This document shows positions 1 through 4,985 of a stretch of DNA of 8,952 bases, one piece after another; the stretch's first letter is position 1, and every line of letters begins with the position of its first letter. The stretch is from positions 1 to 8,952 of the forward strand of contig DDIE01000008.1 in assembly GCA_002338385.1 (NCBI GenBank). The letters are read 5' to 3'. Source of the stretch: Proteobacteria bacterium UBA1858. GTDB taxonomy: Bacteria; Pseudomonadota; Gammaproteobacteria; UBA4575. The translations under genes were made by a program, and so were the position numbers. Under the pieces are notes generated by a model. That model saw only the letters and a program-made list of their open reading frames with translations. It ran no database searches and was not told where the DNA came from.

Positions 1-329
1 TTGATGCAGTAACCGCGCTATCTGGCAGCGGACCTGCCTATGTGTTTTATTTTATGGAATGCCTGCAACACGCAGGCGTCAGTCTGGGACTGAGTCCTGA
101 GCAAGCGCGCGTGCTCACCCAGCAAACGCTACTCGGTTCTGCACAACTTGCTCAACAATCGACCGCTTTCTCTCAATTACGTCAGCATGTAACCTCCAAA
201 GGCGGTACCACAGAACAGGCGCTGGCTGCATTGACTGAGCGCGATCTGCAAAACATAATCAAGCGAGCACTATCCGCTGCACGCGATCGTGCCAAGGAAA
301 TGAGCAATACTTATCAGGGCACATCATGA
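1..329 (+). CDS. proC: Pyrroline-5-carboxylate reductase, C-terminal part (5' truncated by window)
   Basis: Catalyses the last step of proline synthesis in the cytoplasm, the NAD(P)H-dependent reduction of 1-pyrroline-5-carboxylate to L-proline. The reading frame is open from base 3, before the first ATG at 42, so the gene starts upstream of the window. About 108 residues remain. They begin with DAVTALSGSGPAYVFYF, the conserved start of the C-terminal dimerisation and active-site domain of P5C reductases. Next come the helical GLSPEQARVLTQQTLLGSA segment and the family signature VTSKGGTTEQAL, which contains the substrate-binding S-x-G-G-T-T. Nothing looks broken and the end is at the usual family position. 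The stop overlaps the start of yggT (ATGA), and proC-yggT is a common gammaproteobacterial pair. The promoter is outside the window. Confidence 0.96.
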   Translation, partial: DAVTALSGSGPAYVFYFMECLQHAGVSLGLSPEQARVLTQQTLLGSAQLAQQSTAFSQLRQHVTSKGGTTEQALAALTERDLQNIIKRALSAARDRAKEMSNTYQGTS

Positions 330-874
330 GCGCAGCAAATAACCTTCTAATTTTTCTGACTGATATCCTGATTTCCATGTACGCAGGTGCGGTATTGTTG
401 CGCATTATTTTGGCGCATAACCGCGCAGATTTTTACAACCCCATCTCTCAATTCTTAGTCAGCATCACCAATCCAGTGATCCTACCACTGCGTAAAATAT
501 TCCCTAGCGTCGGCCCAATTGATACAGCAAGCTGGGTTTTAATATTCGCTCTACAGGGTTTTAGACTATTTACACTCACGCAATTAAATGGCTTTGAGAT
601 CAGCCTCAGCAATTTGCTTGTTGCGGTTACCTTGCAGGTGTTGTCATCAATCATCAGCATCTTGATATATGCAATAGTGATTCGTGCAATTTTCAGTTGG
701 TTCCAGAGTCCTTACGGCAGCCAAAATCCTTTGTTTGAAATTTTATACGCAATCACTGAACCAATTTTGCGGCCAGCACGAAAGATCATTCCACCTATTA
801 ATATGATCGATCTGTCTGCATTTTTTGTGATACTTGTTCTGTATTCATTACAGATCATATTACGTTCTTTATAA
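326..874 (+). CDS. yggT: YggT family integral membrane protein (two YggT domains)
   Basis: Small inner-membrane protein of the YggT/YlmG family. The biochemical role is not settled; relatives have been linked to osmotic tolerance, cell division and, in plastids, nucleoid organisation. The 182 residues form an internal duplication. The motif N-P-hydrophobic-T-x-P-hydrophobic-P-x-R-K-hydrophobic-P occurs at about residues 38-60 (NPISQFLVSITNPVILPLRK) and again at about 134-156 (NPLFEILYAITEPILRPARK). Each copy is flanked by hydrophobic membrane segments, at about 6-30, 68-85, 96-125 and 163-180. The length matches E. coli YggT. The start codon overlaps the proC stop (ATGA) and is preceded by AGGG at 316-319, six bases upstream, so translational coupling to proC is likely. 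The DUF167 gene yggU, which often follows, is absent; an HU gene follows instead. Confidence 0.93.
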   Translation: MSAANNLLIFLTDILISMYAGAVLLRIILAHNRADFYNPISQFLVSITNPVILPLRKIFPSVGPIDTASWVLIFALQGFRLFTLTQLNGFEISLSNLLVAVTLQVLSSIISILIYAIVIRAIFSWFQSPYGSQNPLFEILYAITEPILRPARKIIPPINMIDLSAFFVILVLYSLQIILRSL

Positions 875-932
875 GCCAGCTGGCATTTAATATTAAAACT
901 GGCGCTGCACTCAATTTAAGTGCTGACACAAA

Positions 933-960
933 TTGCATTATTAACAACCTTGTGTACAAT
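933..960 (+). promoter_or_regulatory. Probable sigma70 promoter of the HU-family gene
   Basis: TTGCAT at 933-938 and TACAAT at 955-960 are separated by 16 bases and match the vegetative -35 and -10 consensus 4/6 and 5/6. Transcription would begin near 967, giving a leader of about 78 bases before the ATG at 1045. The 170-base gap after yggT and the AT-rich surroundings fit an independent promoter. Assigned by eye only. Confidence 0.5.
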
Positions 961-1044
961 TATTTTTCAATCGACTACCCAGCTTCTATTCGTACATGAA
1001 GCACCCATCGAAAATATATATATCAAACTAGAGGAAACTTTATT

Positions 1045-1383
1045 ATGGCTGTAAAGAAAAAAGCTGCTGTGCCTGCTGTAAAGAAACCACCCACAAAATC
1101 TGAAATTCTAAATTCAATTGCAACAGAAACGGGCTTATCTCGAAAAGATGTTGCCTCTGTGTTTACTGCGCTTGAGGGCGTCATTGCCAAAGAAATGAAA
1201 CCGCGAGGTTCTGGTTTATTTAATCTTATCGGTCTGTGTAAAATTAAAGTTGTCAAAAAACCAGCGACTAAGGCGCGCAAAGGTATAAACCCATTCACAG
1301 GTGAAGAAACCACTTTCCAAGCTAAGCCTGCTCGTAAAGCAGTTAAGATCCTTCCTCTAAAAGGTTTAAAGGATATGGTCTAA
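1045..1383 (+). CDS. HU-family histone-like DNA-binding protein with Lys/Ala/Pro-rich N-terminal tail
   Basis: Nucleoid-associated protein expected to bind and bend DNA as a dimer. Residues 1-17 form a basic tail rich in Lys, Ala and Pro that canonical 90-residue HU lacks. Residues 18-55 are the helical dimerisation part (TKSEILNSIATETGLSRKDV). Residues 56-78 hold the first beta strands and a basic stretch, and residues 79-96 form the DNA-binding arm, whose tip is KGINPFTGEETTF. Pro83 sits where HU/IHF proteins have the proline that intercalates into DNA. The C-terminal KILPLKGLKDMV is typical of this HU subgroup, which I recall from Legionella and other gammaproteobacteria alongside a separate canonical HU. 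At 112 residues it is longer than HU-alpha or HU-beta because of the tail. The start is supported by GAGGA at 1031-1035, nine bases upstream. It appears monocistronic, with its own promoter and a downstream hairpin. Confidence 0.9.
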   Translation: MAVKKKAAVPAVKKPPTKSEILNSIATETGLSRKDVASVFTALEGVIAKEMKPRGSGLFNLIGLCKIKVVKKPATKARKGINPFTGEETTFQAKPARKAVKILPLKGLKDMV

Positions 1384-1395
1384 GACCATCTGCTA

Positions 1396-1428
1396 AGTCT
1401 AAGACCCCATATCTCGGGGTCTTAGACT
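1396..1428. terminator. Strong hairpin between convergent HU and TerB-like genes (possible bidirectional terminator)
   Basis: A perfect 13-bp inverted repeat (1396-1408 paired with 1416-1428, AGTCTAAGACCCC / GGGGTCTTAGACT) encloses a 7-base loop. It lies 13 bases after the HU stop and 14 bases before the end of the TerB-like gene on the other strand, where a shared terminator would be expected. Neither side has a clear T tract, so it is not a textbook intrinsic terminator. It could instead be an mRNA 3'-stabilising stem. A related GTCTAAGACC copy at 1378-1387 could compete for the 3' arm. Confidence 0.6.
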
Positions 1429-1441
1429 GACCTCTCAACGC

Positions 1442-1900
1442 TCAGTCCAGTCCTAGCGCTTGCTGAACTTTCACTTTCGTACGAATAAAGTCTGAGTGTG
1501 ATATGTAAAGCCATTCAGAAATCTTCCGAATCGAATATTCTTCATATTTATCAAGCACTTCATCACTTAGAGCCACCTGCCACAAACCTTCTAAAAGCGT
1601 TTGTTTTTCAGCTTGACTGAGACCCTCATTAAGTAAACGAATGAATGGATGGGCAGAAGTATATTCGTCTTGCTCTGCTTCTATATGCGTCAACAGAGCA
1701 TCTATTTGTTGATCGGACATGGCAAATTGTTGTTGCATGACTTGCATCATTGTGGCTTTTTCATGCTCTGAAATATCAGCATCAGCACGGCTTACTTCGA
1801 GTAATAAAATAGCCGCAGCGATATGCAGGTCATCTAAATCATGCGCGCTATCTTCCGACTTAAAGCGCGTGTTAAACCATTGTTTCAATTTTGTAATCAT
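1442..1900 (-). CDS. TerB-like (tellurite resistance TerB / COG4103 type) protein
   Basis: Small soluble all-helical protein of the TerB-like superfamily. Family members carry paired acidic motifs that bind divalent metal and are linked to stress or envelope surveillance, but the function of this short stand-alone branch is not established. In the 152 residues the first acidic motif is EVSRADADISEHE at 35-47 and the second VALSDEVLDKYEE at 109-121, about 74 residues apart in near-symmetrical helical contexts as in the family. There is no signal peptide. The short N-terminal stretch MITKLKQWFNTRF is amphipathic and basic and might touch the membrane. Its ATG overlaps the hspQ stop codon by one base (TAATG), so translation is probably coupled to hspQ. 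The name does not imply tellurite resistance, and no other ter gene is present. Confidence 0.85.
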   Translation of the reverse strand: MITKLKQWFNTRFKSEDSAHDLDDLHIAAAILLLEVSRADADISEHEKATMMQVMQQQFAMSDQQIDALLTHIEAEQDEYTSAHPFIRLLNEGLSQAEKQTLLEGLWQVALSDEVLDKYEEYSIRKISEWLYISHSDFIRTKVKVQQALGLD

Positions 1901-2220
1901 TATGATCGCTTGGTGGAGAGTGAATAATGCCCATCGACAAATCCATCGAAATAGATGGTAATCAATGGGTGCTGTATTTCTGCTTGAGTATGATCAATTT
2001 GCAGATGTCGCTCTGCAACATAGCTGGTGATATCGGAACCATCAACCATGACACTATACCAAGGCTGATCTTTTGGCGGCCTGGACTTAGCCACCGCATT
2101 ATACCATTCATCTGACCCTTGAAACTCTGCATCGACATCGAATATCACACCACGATAATTGAATTTGTTGTGCTGAATAATCTGGCCGATGCCGTATTTC
2201 GCATTTACAAATTGATTCAT
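1900..2220 (-). CDS. hspQ: Heat shock protein HspQ (YccV-like hemimethylated-DNA-binding domain)
   Basis: HspQ belongs to the YccV-like family. In enterobacteria it binds hemimethylated oriC DNA, affects DnaA stability, and acts as a specificity-enhancing factor for Lon protease. This copy has 106 residues, against 105 in E. coli. Family landmarks are AKYGIGQIIQHNKFNYRGVIFDVDAEF at the start of the small beta-barrel (about 7-33, with FNYRGVIFDVD as the core), PPKDQPWYSVMVDG at 48-61, YVAERHL at 67-73, and HPLITIYFDGF at 84-94. The start at 2220 gives a normal N-terminus, but no strong ribosome binding site precedes it (only an AT-rich CTTAAAGCGAAATCACT). It leads a two-gene unit with the TerB-like gene and is divergent from the gene at 2316. 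Homologues are heat-inducible; I could not confirm a sigma32 promoter here. Confidence 0.94.
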   Translation of the reverse strand: MNQFVNAKYGIGQIIQHNKFNYRGVIFDVDAEFQGSDEWYNAVAKSRPPKDQPWYSVMVDGSDITSYVAERHLQIDHTQAEIQHPLITIYFDGFVDGHYSLSTKRS

Positions 2221-2267
2221 AGTGATTTCGCTTTAAGAGTGTACTGGAGAGATTTCATCCGGGGGGC

Positions 2268-2273
2268 ATTATC
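2268..2273 (-). promoter_or_regulatory. hspQ: Possible -10 element for hspQ
   Basis: Read on the minus strand this is GATAAT, a 5/6 match to TATAAT, about 48 bases before the hspQ start. No good -35 hexamer is present at the right distance, so the promoter would need an activator or is weak. A tentative reading. Confidence 0.25.
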
Positions 2274-2274
2274 G

Positions 2275-2283
2275 TGTTATTCT
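2275..2283 (+). promoter_or_regulatory. Possible extended -10 element for the 2316 gene
   Basis: TGTTATTCT reads as an extended -10 (TG, one base, TATTCT, a 4/6 match). It lies about 32 bases before the ATG at 2316 and only one base away from the opposing -10 candidate for hspQ. No clear -35 was found. A tentative reading. Confidence 0.22.
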
Positions 2284-2289
2284 GCCAGC

Positions 2290-2301
2290 TCTAATATTAG
2301 A
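2290..2301. repeat. 12-bp perfect palindrome in the hspQ / 2316 divergent region
   Basis: TCTAATATTAGA is perfectly palindromic and lies between the divergent start codons, 15 bases before the ATG at 2316. Position and symmetry suit an operator for a dimeric regulator, but an AT-rich 12-mer can also arise by chance. Confidence 0.3.
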
Positions 2302-2315
2302 TAAGCCCAGTCGCC

Positions 2316-2603
2316 ATGTCTACGGATAAAGAACCTACTATTGAACAGCGTACACTACTAATCATGCGCAAACTGTTGACCACCATAGTGCGTGAGAGTA
2401 CCCCTCAGCCTGGGATGAAACATATTTTGAGTGAAGATACGCGCAAGGATATAGGTATGTGCCTGGGACTTATATCAACTCGTGAGCGAGAGCTGGCAGA
2501 AGAGTTGGGTATAGCATTGAATGAGCGTCCGCGCTACGCAGACACACCCAAGAAATCCTCAGTGATCTCCATAGATGCCTTGAAAAAGAAACCTACGGAC
2601 TAA
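2316..2603 (+). CDS. Conserved hypothetical protein, 95 aa
   Basis: I do not recognise a named family with confidence, although it resembles short conserved hypothetical proteins of beta- and gammaproteobacteria. It has 95 residues, is soluble and has no signal peptide or membrane segment. Residues 7-30 form a charged amphipathic helix (PTIEQRTLLIMRKLLTTIVR). Residues 31-70 contain PGMKHILSEDTRKDIGMCLG and then ISTRERELAEELG, apparently two more helices. The C-terminal 25 residues are basic and probably disordered (DALKKKPTD). It is the first gene of a tightly spaced plus-strand string, with nine bases to the next start. The ATG has no clear Shine-Dalgarno sequence. Codon use looks like its neighbours and nothing suggests a pseudogene. 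Confidence 0.72.
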   Translation: MSTDKEPTIEQRTLLIMRKLLTTIVRESTPQPGMKHILSEDTRKDIGMCLGLISTRERELAEELGIALNERPRYADTPKKSSVISIDALKKKPTD

Positions 2604-2612
2604 CTGCAGCGC

Positions 2613-3002
2613 ATGCCGCCGAAGTTATCAGATCAAGTCATCATCACCCAGATGACAATGCAACTCATGGATGAATGGGGACTTGATAGCAAGCAAATCA
2701 TCACCTTACTAGGGCTGCCTGCCAATGTGCGCACTCGCCACTTGGATAAATTTCGTAAAGGTGATGCTTTTCCCGAAAGCGAAGTGACGCGTCAGCGCAT
2801 AGAACATATCGCTGGTATCGCTGATGCACTCAGAACATCCTACCCGCGTAATATGCATATGGGCTCGCGCTGGTTACGCACACCTCATCGACGCTTTAAA
2901 AATCAAACACCGATCGATACAATGTTAGGCAGCGAGTCAGGATTACTCGAGGTTCGTTCCGAACTTGATTGTGCCTATGCGTGGGATAAATCAGGATCCT
3001 AA
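2613..3002 (+). CDS. Antitoxin Xre/MbcA/ParS-type protein (DUF2384 domain), no partner toxin nearby
   Basis: 129 residues with the two-part plan of RES-Xre type antitoxins. The N-terminal helical region (about 8-55) contains a helix-turn-helix-like MDEWGLDSKQIITLLGLP. The C-terminal toxin-binding domain (about 60-120) contains the family hallmark NQTPIDTMLGSESGLLEVRS, in which T-P-hydrophobic-x-x-M-L and L-hydrophobic-x-V-R are the diagnostic positions. In classical systems this protein neutralises and represses a RES-domain, NAD+-consuming toxin encoded directly downstream. Here the next gene is a cysteine-cluster protein and no RES-like sequence is in the window. It may therefore be an orphan or a housekeeping regulator. 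It is nine bases from the upstream gene and 26 bases from the downstream one, suggesting one transcript. No obvious Shine-Dalgarno precedes the ATG. The family call rests on motif recognition, not a search. Confidence 0.75.
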   Translation: MPPKLSDQVIITQMTMQLMDEWGLDSKQIITLLGLPANVRTRHLDKFRKGDAFPESEVTRQRIEHIAGIADALRTSYPRNMHMGSRWLRTPHRRFKNQTPIDTMLGSESGLLEVRSELDCAYAWDKSGS

Positions 3003-3028
3003 ACTCATCTAATACGGCCTAAACTGCT

Positions 3029-3445
3029 ATGTTAAGACTGAAAGACATTAAAGTAACACTGGATCCGGACTTTCAAATCACCCCAGAAAATAAGTGTGGC
3101 TTGTGTACCAGTACGATCTGCTGTACTTACGTCACTCAGCAGATCGATACTCCTCGCAGTAAGAAGGAATTTGAATATCTGCTTTGGCAAGTATCGCACA
3201 AGCATGTTGAAATTTATCAAGACGATGACGGTTGGTATTTACTTATTCAGGGTGCATGCACTCACATCCAAGAAGATGGTGCTTGTGGTATTTATGAACA
3301 TCGTCCACAGATCTGTCGTGATCATACGAACGATTATTGTGAATTTGACTCTCCCTCGGAGGAAGGTTTCGATTTATATTTTCGCACCTATGACGAGCTG
3401 TTGAAATATTGCAAAAAACGCTTCAAGCGCTGGAAACGCGGCTAA
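3029..3445 (+). CDS. YkgJ family cysteine-cluster protein (putative Zn/Fe-binding)
   Basis: Member of the YkgJ/CxxCxxxxCC family, predicted zinc- or iron-chelating proteins whose cellular role is not established for most members. The 138 residues contain nine cysteines. The N-terminal cluster CGLCTSTICC is at 23-32 (C-x2-C-x4-C-C). A second set follows, with Cys77, Cys86 and Cys96, in ACTHIQEDGACGIYEHRPQIC (77-96 core) with the hallmark C-x-hydrophobic-Y-x-x-R-P-x-x-C. Cys104 and Cys128 are extra. The C-terminus is strongly basic (KKRFKRWKRG). There is no signal peptide, so it is likely cytoplasmic. It is the last gene of the plus-strand string starting at 2316. Its TAA stop overlaps the stop of the convergent yrfG-like gene by four bases. 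No clear Shine-Dalgarno sequence precedes the ATG. Confidence 0.88.
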   Translation: MLRLKDIKVTLDPDFQITPENKCGLCTSTICCTYVTQQIDTPRSKKEFEYLLWQVSHKHVEIYQDDDGWYLLIQGACTHIQEDGACGIYEHRPQICRDHTNDYCEFDSPSEEGFDLYFRTYDELLKYCKKRFKRWKRG

Positions 3446-4116
3446 GCCTCACGCATACAAGTGATTAGCCCGCTGAAGTCGCTCATAGAGTGGAATCCCT
3501 GCGTATCTTGAATCTCCTGCGAGGTGTCAGGACGGTCAACACATAACAAATACTTGAGGCCATGGCGCTGGGCTGCACGCAGCACTTCAACATTGTCATC
3601 AATGAACAAAGTCGTATGTTTCTGATAGGTCTCATCTTTTTCCAGCAAAGGCCAAAAATCGTCTTGCTCCTTAGCATAGCCATAGTCATGTGAAGATATG
3701 AGACGATCAAAATGAACATCAATCTTAGTCTTGGCCATTTTTATATTGAGTATGTCGCGGTGGGCATTGGTCAATAACACCACCCGTTTGCCGGACTCAC
3801 GTGAGGCGGTTAAAAAATTAACTACATTAGGAAATAGGCTAATTCGCTCAGTCACTTTCAGCTTGTGCTCGGCAATATTGATGCCTAGTTTTTGTGACCA
3901 GTAGTCCGTGCAATACCATCGCAGGCCGCCTTTTTGTGCCAGATACATGGCCTTGAGCTGCGTGCAGGTCGACTCAAATTCGAGCTGATTGATATCAGCA
4001 TATAGCCTGGGTAAATAGTCATGCCAGAAATAGTTATCGAAGGACAGGTCCATCAAGGTTCCATCCATATCCAAAAAAATTGTCTTTACCTGTGTCCAAT
4101 CGATATGATTAGTCAT
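3442..4116 (-). CDS. yrfG: HAD-superfamily GMP/IMP nucleotidase, YrfG type
   Basis: Cytoplasmic HAD phosphatase; the E. coli homologue YrfG dephosphorylates purine nucleoside monophosphates such as GMP and IMP. The 224 residues (E. coli 222) carry all four HAD motifs: D16-M-D18-G-T with the nucleophile Asp16, TN at 116-117 in VLLTNAH, Lys149 in YAKEQDDFW, and Asp173-Asp174 in LFIDDNVEVL. The segment LSFDNYFWHDYLPRLYA after motif I and the KGGLRWYCTDYW cap region are characteristic of the YrfG branch rather than generic phosphoglycolate phosphatases. The start at 4116 leaves a few extra residues before the family's usual I-D-W start, and no strong ribosome binding site is visible. The gene ends in a four-base overlap with ykgJ and diverges from cysQ across only 47 bases. 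Other gammaproteobacteria often have nudE near yrfG; it is not seen here. Confidence 0.9.
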   Translation of the reverse strand: MTNHIDWTQVKTIFLDMDGTLMDLSFDNYFWHDYLPRLYADINQLEFESTCTQLKAMYLAQKGGLRWYCTDYWSQKLGINIAEHKLKVTERISLFPNVVNFLTASRESGKRVVLLTNAHRDILNIKMAKTKIDVHFDRLISSHDYGYAKEQDDFWPLLEKDETYQKHTTLFIDDNVEVLRAAQRHGLKYLLCVDRPDTSQEIQDTQGFHSMSDFSGLITCMREA

Positions 4117-4163
4117 ATTATCAACCCTTTATTCCTTGCACTGCGTCCCAGTCTGTCAGCCAT

Positions 4164-4985
4164 ATGATAAACACCCCAGCACTCAAACAGCTCATGTATG
4201 AAGTGAATTCTATCAGCATGCAGGCAGGTCAGATTATTCTTGAATATTACAACGGTGACTATGACGTTAACATTAAAGCAGATAAGTCGCCGGTGACCAG
4301 TGCTGATCTTGCGGCCAATGACTATATTGAGCAACAGCTGCAAGCACTGACGCCAGAAATACCGCGGATCTCTGAAGAGTCCACCGAGCAACCCTATGAG
4401 ATCCGCCAACATTGGGACACGCTCTGGCTGATTGATCCACTTGATGGGACACGCCAATTCATCAAAAATAAACCTGACTTTACCGTTAATATCGCACTCA
4501 TTCACCAGCACAAACCGATCTTGGGCAGTATTTATCTGCCAGTAGAAAAGACTCTTTATTATGCCTGTGATCACGCGGGAGCGCATAAAGAGACCGATCA
4601 GCACAGCAGTCAAGCAATTCAAGTCTGCGCCAAAACTCCACCGCAATTACGCATTTGCGCGCATCAACGCGGACACAGTAAAACCATGCAGTATTTCCTT
4701 GATGCCATCCAACATTATCAACTCATCAGCCGCGGCAGCTCGATAAAATCTTGCTTAGTTGCTGAGGGTAGTGCCGATATTTATCCGCGCATCGGTCCCA
4801 CTTGGGAATGGGACACGGCTGCTGCCCAATGCATCCTAGAACAGGCTGGTGGGTGCATTACTGACTTGACTCTAAATAAGCTGGCGTACAACAAAGCCTG
4901 TCTTCTGAATCCCTCATTTATTGCACATGCAGATCAGCACCGCGATTGGCGGCAGTATTTCCCTGCGCAGCAGCAAAGTGACTAG
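4164..4985 (+). CDS. cysQ: 3'(2'),5'-bisphosphate nucleotidase CysQ
   Basis: Mg2+-dependent, lithium-sensitive phosphatase of the inositol-monophosphatase superfamily. It hydrolyses 3'-phosphoadenosine 5'-phosphate, left over from sulfate assimilation and ACP phosphopantetheinylation, to AMP. The 273 residues (E. coli 246) show KSPVTSAD at 41-48, the metal-binding pair in SEES (Glu71, Glu72), the signature WLIDPLDGTRQF at 88-99 with Asp91 and Asp94, the CysQ-type SSIKSCLVAEGSADIYPR at 192-209, and the third metal site in TWEWDTAAAQ (Asp217). The catalytic set is complete. The extra length is mostly at the C-terminus, which lies in the 68-base tail-to-tail overlap with aas. No Shine-Dalgarno is evident before the ATG; the N-terminal residues align with the family, so the start is probably right. 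It diverges from yrfG over 47 bases. Confidence 0.95.
   Translation: MINTPALKQLMYEVNSISMQAGQIILEYYNGDYDVNIKADKSPVTSADLAANDYIEQQLQALTPEIPRISEESTEQPYEIRQHWDTLWLIDPLDGTRQFIKNKPDFTVNIALIHQHKPILGSIYLPVEKTLYYACDHAGAHKETDQHSSQAIQVCAKTPPQLRICAHQRGHSKTMQYFLDAIQHYQLISRGSSIKSCLVAEGSADIYPRIGPTWEWDTAAAQCILEQAGGCITDLTLNKLAYNKACLLNPSFIAHADQHRDWRQYFPAQQQSD

Noticed and set aside
875..932. Terminator after yggT
   Set aside because: There are small palindromes (GCCAGCTGGC at 874-883, an AT palindrome, and GCACT/AGTGC at 907-923), but no GC-rich stem followed by a T run, so no terminator is called.
1023..1313. 96-codon minus-strand frame over the HU gene
   Set aside because: Antisense to a clear HU-family protein with a good ribosome binding site; no supporting features of its own.
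1442..1900. Tellurite-resistance operon
   Set aside because: Only a TerB-like domain is present; no terA, terC, terD or terZ homologue is nearby, so the resistance label is not supported.
2221..2315. sigma32 heat-shock promoter for hspQ
   Set aside because: On the minus strand CTGGCAG and CCCCCCGGAT lie about 15 bases apart, only loosely like CTTGAAA and CCCCATNT. The match is too poor to annotate although heat induction is known for homologues.
3096..3404. 102-codon frame overlapping the YkgJ-type gene in another frame
   Set aside because: The alternative frame loses the paired cysteine motifs and has no start signal. Shadow frame.
4113..4646. Long open frame (about 177 codons) on the minus strand inside cysQ
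   Set aside because: It lies almost entirely antisense to cysQ, which has a complete catalytic motif set, and its translation shows no recognisable domain. Treated as a shadow frame.
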